A stretch of 64,000 nt of DNA from Plectrocnemia conspersa (Eukaryota > Arthropoda > Insecta > Trichoptera > Polycentropodidae): NCBI GenBank assembly GCA_009617715.1, contig VTFK01000067.1, forward strand, positions 1 through 64,000, written 5' to 3'. The translations under genes were made by a program, and so were the position numbers. Below are positions 23,531 through 37,200 of this stretch, piece by piece (the stretch's first letter is position 1; every line of letters starts with the position of its first letter). The notes under the pieces were generated by a model. It saw only the letters and a list, made by a program, of their open reading frames with translations, did not search any database and was not told where the DNA came from.

Positions 23531-24979
23531 AGGTTCTTCTGAACTGCACACTCTCGACGCGTTCAGAATAAAATAAGATTTGTTGTCATTCTTAAAAGAA
23601 CATTTACCCTTTAAATTTTGTTATTTGAATTGGAGATATGTTAAAACTGCACTTGTCATTCCGCATTCTATCTGCTGTCAGCATTGTCATATCATATCAT
23701 ACATGCTGTAATTAAAAGTATATTTTGAGATGCTCATTCTTCATGATCTTCAATTATCTCGTCGTCAGCATAACATAAGCACTTGTAGGTGAGTCGTAAA
23801 TACGAATAGCATTTTGCTTTATCGCGCTTTTAACGCGTATGCACTTTCTACCTTACGGAATGAGCCCCAAAAGGGATTGCTCTGAGCATACGCAGCCGGT
23901 TCACTTACGTAGAGCCCTGTGCATTCAGTAAAAAAATAATAAAAGCATAGGTTAATATTTTTTTTATTCATTTCAATAGAAAAAAATTAAATAGATTTAT
24001 TTGGAAAATTCAAAAAAATTTAAATTTAAATTAATAATAATACATACTACCAAAATTAATGATATTTTTTTTGTTTGACGTTTGTTTGTTTGTATGTCAA
24101 GTCAATTTTTTTTAAATTTGCTCGTATCTCAAAAAACATTTAAGTTAAATTACTTGTAAGACAAAGTTACACTTTAGTGTAAAATGTAAAATGAAACCTT
24201 TAAAAAATAATATGAATATTTATTGTAATAATAAACTTTTTTTAATAATGAAGAATTTTAATAACATAAGTCAACACTTTTATTACTTAAATTGATGCTA
24301 TTCTTAAAACAACTTTATTATTTAAATATTATTTTTAATAAAAAATATATAAATATTAAAAATTAAAAAAAATATGAAAATTTTCATAAAAGTTAATTAG
24401 TTAATTAAACAGTTGAAAATAAATTTAAAGATTTAATTACTACATTATTCAATTATTTCTTGCTGCATCTATATTCACCTTTAGGATAAGATCGTTAATT
24501 TTATTTTGTACTGTATAATTGACTAGTTACATCACTTTTTATGAAAATTAATTTAGCACTTTATTTTTTTATTGAGCGTTATTCGGATTTATCCGTACCT
24601 TGCACATAAAGAAGTTATTTTTATAGTAGCGATGTATGAAGTATATACATGAAGCAAATATATTTTTCTATCTTTTCCTCATTCTCAACAACAGCAGTTC
24701 AAATTTTACCACATATATAATTCATTTTTCATACTCTCACTTTCTTATAATTTTTCGTATTGTCCTATTTTATTAAAGACTTCGACTTACATTTATGGGA
24801 GTGCTTTAAACGTTATCTTTACAAATGTTGTTTAACCTAAAATATCTGAAAGTACATATCAACACAAGTGTTTTCTTATAAAAAAATATTATAATAGCTT
24901 TTACTATCGATTCGAAATTTATTTTTTCCATATTGATACACTTAATGTTATTAATGTTGATAAAAAAATTCCGCTTTTA
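23531..24979. other. AT-rich intergenic sequence
   Basis: No gene recognised. A cgcgcttttaacgcg palindrome-like string lies near 23824. Confidence 0.4.
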
Positions 24980-25450
24980 ACGTCATGCCTTAGTTACCAG
25001 GCTTTGACGGAATTGTTGGACGGTACAAAAATGTATTGCGAATATTTCGCAAATTCAATTCTCTTCGACCGTAGCAGCCTTTGTGGTTATCTCACTCCTT
25101 ATACAATATTTAAATATATTTATATGTATAACGTGAGTTATGTTAATATTTTTTTTATTATTTTAATTAAATCTCAGCTCGTCTTTTTAAAGACGGATTT
25201 TCGGTATGGAATAAAAAAAATCTCCGAATATGTACGGAAATAACGCAAAACATTATCATTTACCGTCGGAAAATTGGTTGTTAACAAAATGGATTTTCTC
25301 GGCGAGCTTTCATATAACAAAAGAAAGGATTTCGCGGTTGCGCGCCTTATTACTGTATTTTAGCTCATCCTCGGCTACGTTATGGTATCTGGGTTTAACG
25401 AGTAGTTATAGCTTTTGGCACTTTGCTTTGACCGAACAGTGAATATTAAA
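24980..25450. promoter_or_regulatory. GC-richer island, candidate regulatory or conserved element
   Basis: Two moderately GC-rich blocks (about 24980-25110 and 25260-25440). Short open frames across them are not recognised as protein. Confidence 0.25.
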
Positions 25451-26700
25451 TATTGTAAATAATTCTCGTTATCATTTATATTTTTTTGCAAAATATTTAT
25501 GAAGATAAGTAATGTAACATTCATGCTATGGTTCTGCATAATAAAATCTTAAATTTGTTTTAAAATTCGAGATAACTCTTAGCTACTCCAGAGGGCTGGA
25601 CTAAATCTGACGATCGAAATGGAAAGCTTGCCTTCACTTCGATTGTGTCAACTTGAAGGTCTAGGAATATATTGTGTATTTATCAATTTGGCGTTTGCTT
25701 CTCTGACGAAAAGCTTATGATACAATTATCTGTAGTTTTGAAAAGGAAATTAAGTGTAAAGTCAAGTAATGATCAGTAGGAAGTAGTGAGTATGATTTTC
25801 CCATGCTTCAACAAAACTACTCTTCTCCGCATCCTTGACCAATCATGTATGATTTAGATGGTACTGAGCACTATTTTTATTTTATAATTGTAGTAACTTT
25901 GAAGTTCATGACAAAGAAAACAGTTAATGATCCTTCTCTAACTAATTAAATAAAAAATGTAGCAAAATAATTTTTAATAAGCGTAAAAAGAGAATTAACG
26001 CTATACATTTTTACATGCTATAGGAATCAAAAAAGTCGTACCCAGCCTCACTAAATGCATTAAAGTATATAGTGATTAAGGTGAAAAATTAATTGAAGGT
26101 TACATGTAAAACGTTAGGGGCAATAAATTGTTATAAATAACACAAGAGAGTGTTACGGAAAGATATTTGTAATCAAAGAATTCCGCCGCCCGACGTAATT
26201 CAATTTTAAATAAGGCGTAGCTGCACATAAAAAACTTCGCAATTTGTTACAAACTTCGAGCTAAGCATATTCCACGATATTGACACACAATACGTTGATA
26301 AACAAGTAGAATTTCAATTCACGCCTTATCAATTTAAATTAGTCTATGAAACAAAGGATGAAGCAGAAAAGTTGTTTTCATCTCATCGACAGAGATTTTA
26401 TAAATAGGTCAAAAACAAAATTGTCCTCAAGGATGTATTTCGTGATAAATAATAAAAATGAAATCGATCCAGGTCGTGAATTTATCGATCGTATGCTGAA
26501 AATATTTATTAAAATCATAATATTTACAGACTTTGCTTTCAGTCCAGTGTCTCACTACTTATATAGTTTTTGTTTATTGTATTTACCCCGTAGTAACGTA
26601 TTGGGTTAATTTATTAAATTTAGATGTAATTCCTAAAATTAATATAATTTATATTATATTTGTTGTATTTATTTATTTAAAAATTTCAAAATAAATATTT
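25451..26700. other. Intergenic sequence upstream of the TPPP gene
   Basis: No gene recognised. The open frame at 26346-26609 has no known domain. Confidence 0.4.
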
Positions 26701-26710
26701 TGTTTTTTGG

Positions 26711-26718
26711 TATATAAA
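26711..26718 (+). promoter_or_regulatory. TATA box of the TPPP-family gene
   Basis: tatataaa lies 62 bp before the ATG, at a spacing that fits a short 5' UTR. Confidence 0.5.
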
Positions 26719-26779
26719 CAAATAGCAATTGTTTATTTACTTTTTTTCCGTAAAATATTATAATTAAACGCTTATAATA

Positions 26780-27265
26780 ATGACAAATCAAGCTAACTTA
26801 TATTCGTTTGAGAAATCTTTCGCAGCATTTTCGTCACAAGGATGCGGTCATTCCGATATAACTTTACTTCAGAGTGACAAATGGCTGAGACAGGCAAAAA
26901 TGTTCGATGATAATCTGACGACATCTGACACAGCTAAGTTTTTTAAAAAGACGACATTAACCTATCACGAATACATAGATTTTTTAGAAGATATTGCTAA
27001 ATTAAAGAACATAGAACTGACGGATTTTCAAGCTAAAATGGCTCGATGTGGTGAGCCTGAAACGGAGATCAAAGATGTTAGCGGTCCATCGAAGGTGGAT
27101 AAAGTTGGTGATACGGCAAAAACAAAAGCTGATTATCCTTTTTCTGACGTTAAAACTGGCAGTTCATCGAAGACGAAACAAACTGAAAACCGTCTCCCGA
27201 AGATAGGAGAATCTAATAATTCATCGAATATGAAAAAAGATTGTGACTCATCTGAAAGAAATTGA
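26780..27265 (+). CDS. p25-alpha/TPPP family protein, intronless
   Basis: 161 residues in one exon. Residues about 8-100 form a p25-alpha domain, an EF-hand-like fold: SFEKSFAAFSSQGCGHSDIT, QSDKWLRQAKMFDDN, TTSDTAKFFKK, LTYHEYIDFLEDIAKLK. Residues 100-161 are a lysine/serine/aspartate-rich, probably disordered tail. TPPP proteins bind and bundle microtubules. The usual TPPP C-terminal block with the TG-x-H-K type motif is absent, so this is a diverged short form, perhaps like Drosophila CG4893, a paralogue I recall as testis-biased. A TATA box at 26711 and AATAAA at 27278 fit a compact gene. Lack of introns suggests a possible retrocopy. The family call is firm; the orthology is not. Confidence 0.85.
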   Translation: MTNQANLYSFEKSFAAFSSQGCGHSDITLLQSDKWLRQAKMFDDNLTTSDTAKFFKKTTLTYHEYIDFLEDIAKLKNIELTDFQAKMARCGEPETEIKDVSGPSKVDKVGDTAKTKADYPFSDVKTGSSSKTKQTENRLPKIGESNNSSNMKKDCDSSERN

Positions 27266-27277
27266 AGTGAATTCAAC

Positions 27278-27283
27278 AATAAA
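27278..27283 (+). terminator. Polyadenylation signal AATAAA of TPPP-family gene
   Basis: AATAAA 13 bases after the stop codon; a second one lies near 27378. Confidence 0.55.
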
Positions 27284-28261
27284 AACGTATGCTGTTATTT
27301 TACTTATTTTAATGATGTCGTTTAATATATATTTTGATAATTTTTTGTAATATTGAAATTCTTAAAGAATTTAATCATAATAAAGTCGATTTAAAAAATT
27401 TAATATTACTGATTCTTGATATTTATTAATGTTTTACTGTTAAAAAGCGTCATTTAAATAAACACTCTAATTAGCACAACAGACTTCAAAAAAATATTAA
27501 CATTAGTTACTATAAGCAAAACTTTTATGGTCGTTTGTCACTATTTAACAATGTATAGTATTTATTGAAACGCACGGTTAAAAACATAAAGCCATTGTCA
27601 TGCTTTACAAAGACGTTTGTAATTGATTAACGTGAAAACTACCACAATAAATTAATTTATGGATGGCAACCATAGAGAAATAATCACGCTTTAGTAAGGA
27701 GGCATATTTTGACTATAATGCCTAAATGATTTTAATAAGGTATAAAGAACCTTTTTTATGATTAAAACGTCATTCGGGAGCCATAAAAAACATCAACTTT
27801 AAAATTTACTTGTTATTTTTTGTTAAATATTTAATTAGCTTACCCGTATTATGACAGCTAAAACTATTTTTTTAGTAAGGCGTGTGATGATGTTATAACT
27901 AAATAATATCGCGAGCTGGACGTTTTTCATTTCTAGTTACTAACATCTGATTTACACCAACATACTAGTTTACGTAATTACTTGTGAGATAAAATATATA
28001 CAAGACAGACCCACTAAGCGTCTCACTAGCTGACACACCACTCGGACACAAAACACGATAGCTCCATTCCTATCTCAGGACATTTATTTTAATTACAATA
28101 TCCAATTCCAGGCTACGATTCAGACATTTAACAATTGAAGATTCGACAAATACTTTAAAACTAAATTTATTGTCATCTTATATCATTTCAAAATATATTT
28201 TGTGCAATTAATTTAATATTATATTAGGTTTTAAATCATGTTTTATCGGGGTACGATAAAT
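27284..28261. other. AT-rich intergenic sequence
   Basis: Nothing recognised. Confidence 0.4.
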
Positions 28262-28365
28262 TCTTTGATATTTTATTTTTATTTTTTTTGTTTAAATTAA
28301 GACCATCGTGGTCTAACAGGTTACCCCAATGCGCCACGATGGTCGAAAGCAATATATATACTTGA
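28262..28365 (-). mobile_element. LINE 3' end, 5'-truncated copy with terminal hairpin
   Basis: On the minus strand it reads ttgctttcgaccatcgtgg, then gcgcattggggtaacctg, then ccacgatggtcttaattta and an A-rich tail. This is the same 3' end as the LINE at 40930-42270. An 11-bp perfect stem, gaccatcgtgg with ccacgatggtc (28301-28311 and 28334-28344), encloses a 22-base loop. Confidence 0.8.
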
Positions 28366-29599
28366 TGACAACAGGCTCCTGATACAACTCGTATAATTTT
28401 GTACCCACCGACAACGCTAACGCTACGGTGTATCAATTAATATGGCAAAAACAATGCTTTTAAAATGCATAAAGCATCAAGACTTGTCCTTCTACAAATT
28501 CGAAATTTACACTTGAACAGAGAATTATTCAGCTAAGTGCTTTTCCAATGAACCAAATCTTAGGGCGATCAATAACGTCGTTGTTAATTTTTCTAGAGAA
28601 ATTTCTATAAATTTAAATTACAAACTTTATTTTGATAAGTATTAAATATAAATGAAAGTTATAAACAATTTGGCAAAAAATGGAATACAATATTTTATAA
28701 CTGTGAGAAGAAATATAATTCCATCTTGCAAAGTTCCAGGTTAAATTGAAGCTAAAAAAATGACAAGCGGTACCTCCGGTGAATTTCTGAAAGATTTCAA
28801 GATTTCGAATGAGTAAAAACTAGTTATGTCTTTTGAAAAAGCAATACATTTGTTATAATTTTGTCGTCATTTGTGGAAACGAATCCAATGCATGTGGTTT
28901 AAAGATATAACAGAAAAAATAGACAAATAAATCATGTTCCGCCGTTGTCAAATAGTATAATAGTCACATTGGTGGTGGCGATTTGTTGGATAGTGTGATT
29001 GGTCAAGAAATGTGGTCAAGAAAATGATACTTACGGCTATTCTACCATACTTTTTAACATAACCGTAATAAACGCTTAGTTCCTTATGCGAATATGCAAT
29101 ACAGATAAAGATGTTATGAAATTGACTGATTTTAGAATCGACTTGTTACAAACATTATCTAAAATTGATAATTCCACCTCGTGAAAGTGGAAAATACCAT
29201 CTACATTACAGAAAAAATTCTAAATTAAACAAAATAGGCAAATACGTCAACGTCGCCACATCAAGATGAACGACTAGACGAAATTAATTATTTACCTATT
29301 TGGGATGACATTTGATTGCAGTGTAAATATCCCAATTGCATTTCCCAAACATAATTTTTTTTATTAAATATAAATCATGCACTGTAGGGTTAAATAACAT
29401 TTAATATTCATGTTTGATATTACCCCACCTAAAATGTTCTGTATTACCTCTTACGTTACAGAATTAATTATGCGTAAATATTTTAATTAATACATAAAAA
29501 TTATTAAAATCATTTAACAGTAATTAAAGTGTTAATTTTATTTGATTTATCTTTTTTATGGTTGATACAATTAATAGTTATGGCCAAAATTAAAAGCTA
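28366..29599. other. AT-rich intergenic sequence upstream of ATP synthase gamma
   Basis: No gene or recognised repeat. Confidence 0.4.
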
Positions 29600-29685
29600 T
29601 GACTGTTCGATCGCAGCGCCGCTGACGGCCAACGCGGTACTAGCACAGGCGGCGGTCGGTCGGCTGTTATAACTAAATTTCCAAG
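29600..29685 (+). promoter_or_regulatory. Candidate promoter and 5' UTR exon of ATP synthase gamma
   Basis: A compact GC/CpG-rich block followed by a plausible splice donor, ccaag|gtttg at 29686. The coding part starts exactly at an acceptor (30186), so at least one upstream noncoding exon must exist; this is the best candidate. Confidence 0.45.
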
Positions 29686-30185
29686 GTTTGCAACGTTTAT
29701 ACAACCATACATGAGTTCATTCACAACCATATACCAATATTCGCTATTCACATAGCTCTAGGTTTGTTGACGGTGATCGAAATGAGCGACCTTTAAGGTT
29801 ATGTTCTTCCATTACATAAGCAGTGTTGGAACCGTCAATATGTTAAAACTGTATGTTTTATATCTAATTATGTACAAATATAACCAACCAAGAATAAGCC
29901 GTGCAGATTGAACATATATGACGTGTCCATCGTCGATATTTTTCGTTATATGACTGAAAAAGCCATCTGTCAAAAAAATCTCGTCCGCCATTACACAATT
30001 TTCATATCATATGATAAAAGTATAAGTTACTTGAAAAATAGAATTAGTCCATATTCATACTATATTAGATGTCTCAACTACTTAATATATTATGAAGGTC
30101 ATATATCGATTATAATTTCTTATCTTTGAAAAAATATTTTCCATACATTTTTAGGTTATGATTGATGTTTTTGGTTTAATTTCAG

Positions 30186-33100
30186 ATGTTCAGCCGAGCG
30201 GTACCTGCGATTCATGGCCAGGCATTATGCCTGGTCAACCAGCAACAAAACAGAGGCATGGCGACCTTGAAGCACATCTCGATGCGATTGAAGTCCGTCA
30301 AGAACATTCAGAAGATCACTCAATCCATGAAGATGGTGTCAGCCGCGAAGTAAACATTATGATTGTTCACGATTTATGCAAAATAAAATTTTACATCCGA
30401 TACAAATATAAATAGTTGTACCGGTTTTCCTATTTTGCAATATTAAACTTGAATTATTTATTTTCTTTAACTTTGATTTACTTTTCAATTTTAAGGATAG
30501 GCTTTAATTCAACATTTGTTCAAATATAATACATAATTAGTATTTATTTGCTCAACACTAATTAATTTTATAGGTACACTCGCGCTGAAAGAGATCTAAG
30601 ACAAGCTCGTCCTTACGGTGAAGGATCAAAGATGTTCTACGATCAGGCTGAAGTAGCATCCATCGAACCGGCGACTCCTCAACGACTAGTTGTCGCCATT
30701 ACTTCTGATAGGGGTATATTACACAATCAATTAATTATATTTAATAAAAGTTGCCATTTTTAACACTTTATCAACAAATGGCAATTTAGAAAAAATGATA
30801 TGTATGAATAATTTTCAAATCTACTTCAATGGAAGATGCAAATCATTTTATATTTTTATCTCTCGCCTTATTATTCATGACTTGAAAAATCTAATTCAAA
30901 TTCTATATTCACACTGGGCGCTCTGCTTTCCTTGCTATTTATTAATGCTATAAATGCGCTAATTATAAAAGAAATGCCATATTATGTATTTTCTCGACTT
31001 CATTCACCATCAGAATTTTCCTACGAGCTTTGTGGGAACATTTTTCTAGCTAGAGTTAACTTCCACTAAAGATTTCGGAATCACTTTTGAAAGTAAATGA
31101 AGGTGTTATCTACACGTAAACGGCATCTGTTAAAAATTTAAGATGTTTAGCTTTGTAATGAGGAATGTGTTTCACTTTGACAGTCCGTCAGTTATTTGTA
31201 TCTTCTTGAATCAGAATCTATAATTTGGAATCCCTAATAATCGAAGAAGTTTTAGAATTTTTATATGAGGCTATTTGGTTATTATTGATTTTGGAATCCC
31301 AGCACCTTTTAGGAGTGTTGGGACACGATTTTCTCAGATCTCGCAGAAAGTTCTATGTCACTAAGTATTTCTTTAAACTAATTTCGGCAATATTGTGTTA
31401 AAGTAAAAATTCAATGTATACCCCACTTTTCAAATAAAAATCTCATGCCATCAAATTTTGCGATCTTTCTGGTCAAGGGATTGCGAATCAATTTCTAGAC
31501 GTGGTAAGATTGCGAATCAACTCTTACAGCATTTGTCGATATTCTGGCATTATGAGAAGTCAACCCATATATATATATGGCATGTCCATTGAAACTGTAT
31601 TATTACAGTTGATGTTAAACTGGTGGCAAAATAACCGTTGGGTGGCCACTATAAAATCGTCATGCTTAAAATACCCCTTAACAGTGGACATGTGATACAC
31701 ATTAGTTTATGGATTCTAAGTGAGGCTGAAAACACTGATTAACTAGTCGAATTACCCTACTTCAGCAATGTGAAAAAAAATTGATGACTATCGGTTTCTC
31801 CACCCATCCCTGTAAATATTTTTTTAATAATTGAATTCTGACACAATTTTAATTAAACCAAGCATATTTACACCTGAATTTAAAATCAATACCTTTTTCA
31901 TGTTTCATAAGTGGGATCATAAATTTAGGGCTTCCTAAAAGAAATCTTTTTGGTTTTTTACAAATCAAAAACCAGTTTTAATTGTCCTCGAAAAATTAAA
32001 ATATTCAATATGATAATATAATTGAAATGATGTATTATGTAAGTAGGGTGAATCAAACTTGCTAATTTTCTTAAATAAATCATATGCAAAATGTATTTAA
32101 AAAACTGCTATGTATAAAAAATATGTTTCGGCTTAACTATTTTGCTATAATGTAAATGAATTATTTATTGTTTACTTAATCTGACATTTTTTTAATCATA
32201 TTTCTTATTACAAAATATGCATTGGAAGGTATATTAATTTTTTAATAAATATTTTCAGGTCTCTGTGGTGCCGTGCACACAAGCGTTTCCAAAATCATCC
32301 GTAACGATTTTGCCACGACTCCCGGCATCATACCAAACACCAAGATTGTCTGCGTCGGCGATAAGTCTCGTAACATCTTGCAGCGTCTTTACGGAAAGAA
32401 CATCATGTTGGTGGCCAATGAAGTGAGATTTTATACATAATCAACTGTAAAAAATTTTTTTAAGGACTTAACAATATTGGTATTTTATAGGTCGGCCGAC
32501 TTCCGCCTACTTTCCTAGACGCAGCCAAGCTCGCCATTGCTATTTTCAATTCTGGCTACGAGTTCTCCTCTGGAAAGATTGTATACAATCGCTTCAAATC
32601 AGTCGTATCTTACTCCCAAGCTGATATGCCACTGTACAGTCAATCTGCTGTTGAGGTATGTCTAAGATTAATGTGTTAATGCTTTACAATTCATTTAAAA
32701 AAAAAAGTTTTCAAGCAGGAAAAGTCTGAAATAATATTATAATTTAAAAAGGTTATCTTTTATGTCGATTTTCATATTACTGAGCAAAGCAAATATGTAT
32801 GTTAAAAATTAGATTAATAATTTTATATTTCACTATTATGAAACTCAGAAAATGATGGTTCTACAAGAAAAGTACTATAGTTATTAATTTGTCTAGAATT
32901 ATATTTTTCACAAAACTTATATTTTGTACAACATAATAGATAACCTTAAATATTATTAACCTATCACAAAAAATGTACTCTCTCAGTAGTAAATAATGGC
33001 TTTATGTTTTCCGTACCTTTATTTGGCATGTGATAATTTTTTTCGTGGAACTTTTATTTTTAAATTATGAAACATTATTTAAGAAACGCTGTTATTGACA

Positions 33101-34253
33101 TTGAATTAGGACTAAAAATTATTTAAAAGTTACCATATTTTAACATTTTGGTTGCTAAAATTCGATATATCGGCTTTTGCTACAGATCAGACGTCATTAT
33201 TGAAAAAAGAATCAAATAAATTTTTAATGAGCCAAAGGGTATTTGCAGGGGTTTTTCTAAATATATATACTTTTGTATTATGTAAGACATCAATATTTAG
33301 ATACTAATTTAAAGGCTCGGCACCCAAAAAGCTAAGGATATTTTTTGCATTAAAACCAAAAATGTGAATATAAACTATTGTCCTTTCAATATAATATTGC
33401 CTATTAGAATGAATAGAATATATAGCTATAATTATTTTATATTTCTTAAATTGAGATTGTCAACATTTGTGGTTGCCTTTGACTGAATGGTTGGTTTGGA
33501 TGGTTTTCCTTTGGAACTGTCCTGAACTGAATGAAAAGCGTCTATTAAGTTGATCCATTCAATTCATAAAGTTCACATGAACTTCTTATCTACATTTCCC
33601 GTTGTATTTGACTTAGAATATATGCATTACTAGCTTAGAAAATATTTTTAAAGCAATGCATTTCGAGATTACCTTCTTGAATGTATATTCAGCACATTGT
33701 AATTAAAACCTCAATGTATTTTGTGAGCCTGTGAACAATGAGTTTCTTGATTCCAGCGTCGGAAATATTGTGCCTGCTTTATTTTTCGGCACCCAATATA
33801 TAATTTTTTATAGACTTGTCTTTTGGTAACTGTTTCATTAAGATAACGTTTTTGAATAAGTTCATCAGTTACAACATGTACTTGAATCATTCTAAAGTAT
33901 AGCATATCGCTAGAAAGATGCAAATTGTAATTATTCTCAAGTACCATTTTTTTTTAAATATATCTAATAATACGTTTATCTTTCAGGCCGCTCCCAAACT
34001 TACCGTATACGATTCCCTCGATGCCGAGGTTATCAAGAGCTACTTGGAGTTCTCAGTCGCTTCAATGCTGTTCTACGCGATGAAGGAAGGTGCCTGCTCC
34101 GAACAATCATCCAGGATGACGGCTATGGACAACGCTAGCAAAAACGCCGGAGAGATGATTGATAAACTAACGTTGACATTCAACAGAACCAGACAGGCTG
34201 TGATCACCAGAGAACTCATTGAAATCATCTCTGGTGCCGCCGCTCTGGAATAA
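30186..34253 (+). CDS. ATPsyngamma: Mitochondrial ATP synthase F1 subunit gamma
   Basis: Five coding exons: 30186-30349, 30574-30713, 32259-32422, 32491-32655, 33987-34253. All introns are GT-AG and phases match, giving 900 bp and 299 residues, the usual length. Residues 1-24 ([15 protein letters not shown]...) are a basic presequence for mitochondrial import; the mature protein starts near [36 protein letters not shown] and [19 protein letters not shown] are hallmark gamma segments. The C terminus, [19 protein letters not shown] and [13 protein letters not shown], is the second coiled-coil helix. Gamma is the central rotor shaft that couples proton flow through Fo to ATP synthesis in the alpha3-beta3 head. 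The ATG directly follows the acceptor ttcag, so an upstream 5' UTR exon is implied. The third intron-less gap (32423-32490) is only 68 bp. Confidence 0.97.
30905..31390 (+). mobile_element. LINE fragment in ATP synthase gamma intron 2
   Basis: Nucleotide similarity to the LINE at 40930-42270: ctctgctttccttgctattt here against 41192, then, after skipping about 140 bp, the sequence from 41385 to about 41860. Recognisable strings include tcggaatcacttttga and tttggaatccc. Same strand as the host gene. Heavily mutated, no open frame. Confidence 0.75.
31391..32258. other. Rest of ATP synthase gamma intron 2
   Basis: No further gene. 31460-31520 contains gattgcgaatcaa twice about 46 bp apart; the origin is unknown. 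Confidence 0.4.
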
Positions 34254-34345
34254 AAATTCTAGCTTTCTTCACTGTCGGATTGCCATCATCGACAGTCATA
34301 TAGATATGGTATTTGATTATATCATTCGATAGGTGATTCGTTATA

Positions 34346-34351
34346 AATAAA
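34346..34351 (+). terminator. Polyadenylation signal AATAAA of ATP synthase gamma
   Basis: AATAAA 92 bases after the stop codon. Confidence 0.6.
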
Positions 34352-34359
34352 CACTGGAA

Positions 34360-36770
34360 AAATCATCATTACGCATTTTTATTTACGATAGCTTACCTGG
34401 TCATTTTGTTTGACTGGCTTATATAAAGTGATTCTTTCCATCACGATTAGTTACGAATGAATAGAGGAATCACTTATGCAACTGTTGTGTATTGATGATG
34501 TCCGTTACATATTATTTAATTGAATAAAAAATTAAAATGGTTACAATATGGGTTTTATTTTAATACTGATAAAAATGATTATAGGTTGGGTTGTATCTAG
34601 TTTCTGAAATTGGATGATTTAAATCAATTGTATCCACCATAAAACCTCTCTCCTGCAACAACCTTATATGAATGAATATCAGCAATATAGAAATATACTT
34701 ACGTATAGTTGTGCCTCCACTGGTTGACTTTTAGCTGATAACTTAGCTCTGCCTTGCTGCTGGTTAAAAATACCTTATTTTCATAATGAAATGAAATCTA
34801 TGGTAGAATGTTTAGTAAACATTTCACAGTACTAGTTATGATTTTTTTTTTTAGTTTTTAGTAAGATTAGCATACTTGGAAAATAACATTATTGTATAAT
34901 GATTAGATCTTGTGACGTTAAATTCATCCACTTTTTCAACCATTTTCAACAGCAATTATTTTTAATATTAAAATCTCGCCATTTTTGTTACAAATACAAG
35001 GGATTAAAGATATTTTTAAATCTCAAAATTAATTTGCTACACAGGAAAATACAATAATTGTGAACCACATAAAAAATTTACAATTTCACCAATAGATGTC
35101 CTTAAATATCTAAATCTGAAAAATATGAAATTAATTAAAAATATCTATACGTTTTCTAAAAATTTTACTTTAGATTGAAACATATTTATTGTAAAAATTG
35201 GTCTTATCTTCCGGTTGTGATAGAATCTTCTCTTAAAAATGATAATTTTTTAGATACTTCACTTAAAAATTAAGTCTATAGTTTATTTTAATATCTCAGT
35301 ACCAAACAGTTTAATTTCGGGCTGAAATTGAGGTTAGAGATGTTCTAAGTGTGATGATTTCTTAGGATTTCTCGGTCTTCTATGGGTAGTATCGGTCAAT
35401 TCGGCGTAGCTACGCTTGGTGTGAGCTCGGCTGCACTCTACTTTATTCCAAGTCGAAAATAAAAATTTTAGATGAGTTTTCTGGTTGAATTTAATATGAT
35501 TCAGTACTGGAGGGTTGAGGGAATTTCAACGTCAACGGTCCTCTGACAAATGCGATGATTAGGGGCGGAGTCAGATTGTTTGTTTTTATCTTATACACAT
35601 CTTATTACACCACTTTACGTGCATTTGAGTAACTGCAGATATGACATCAGTAAAGAATAGTAACATCGTCATTCCATGAAATGTAAATCCAGGGATACTT
35701 GGTTATCATCAAACTTTTAAACATTAATGAAATATAAATTACTAAGCATTTTTTTGTGTTACCATTATATTTGAAACCGTACTCTGTGATTGTTTTTAAT
35801 TTATCACTTAGTTAAAAAATATTATTTTATTGTTTTCTTATTGTTTATTTATTCTGGAAATTTAATTTAAAACCATAATTTAAAGTGTAAAACATACTTT
35901 CTTGTCCCGATATTATTAACGAGAAAATATTTGTTTTTCAACTAACCCGTGGCGCTAAAATTAATATATCGAACTTGAACAAAAAACATCCCATCGATTG
36001 AATGTACAAAAAACAAACCACTCTGTATTTATGTATGTATAATACATATTCCGCGCTCAAAAGGAAAGTCCATAATTTTCTGAAGCTACTTGACAAAAAC
36101 ACTCATAGGTGTACATATATTTTCATTTCGTAATATACCTTGATATTTAAATATGCTGATTTTTAAATGGTCAGAATTATTTTAGCAAAACATATTTAAC
36201 AATCTAAATTTAAATAAAATACATAAATTTAAACATCCGTTTCTAAAATCATTGCAATCCATTTTTCTTTAATTTCAAATAGTTTGGAAAGCAATAAAAT
36301 GTTGATCAGTGTGATAACGTTTTTTATAGCAGGTTTTCCGGTTTATGAAATGTGATCTTCAGCAATTTTCCAACAAAGTTGACAGTGGCACTGAATAAAT
36401 CAACTTCATTATTACCTTCTGGGGAAGTTCTAACAACATTTTCAGTATTTTAATAAAACCAGTCGATTTCTTTGGTAATTTTTATGAGATCAGTTTGATA
36501 ATTTATTATATCACTATTAATAATAAGAGTGACATTTTTCTTGTCCATAAAGCGTCTAATTATCGCATAAATTGTTAGTAAATAATCAATATCCAGTTTA
36601 CAATTTATTTAATAAATATTACAGATTCGAACTATTCAGGTTTAGTTCAATGTTATTACAATTCTTACTTGTAAATATTGATTGTAATGCATCGGTATAG
36701 CGCTTTTTAACGTTAGATAGCAAATGTATATTTACTCAATAATCGTAATGAAAAGTGATACTGTAACACC
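34360..36770. other. Intergenic sequence
   Basis: No gene recognised. A patch near 35330-35600 has somewhat higher GC. Confidence 0.4.
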
Positions 36771-37200
36771 TCAATTTGAAAGGAAAAATCAAGCACCCGT
36801 ATACACCCCCACGTGAAGCTTTCACCCCCGTTTTCTTGGCACCCTTCGATATTGTATATTATACGTGCGACCATATTTCATGCGACATTGCTCCGTATAA
36901 TAAAAACATCTGAGAAGAGGAATTTGTTGAAAACGTCCAAATAAAACATGAAATATTTCATATATGTGTATGTGTGGTGACACTTGAAGACATGGTCTCT
37001 GGCTGCCGAGAAGGGTGTCTGTTTAATGGAGCGTGCCATTTAATGGAACGTTTGACAAAATTCTAAATATTACGTAACGTCACACCGGCACTTTTGTGTC
37101 ATGTGTACAGGGCGCCCAATATAAAATATGTGTCCATTAAGCTGCGAATAAACAACGTTGGATTTGACTAAGGCGGTATATGCATATAGCGCCTTATATT
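36771..37200. promoter_or_regulatory. GC-richer island, candidate regulatory or conserved element
   Basis: C-runs (caccccc, cacccccg) at the left edge and several CpGs. No open frame of note. Function not shown. Confidence 0.25.
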
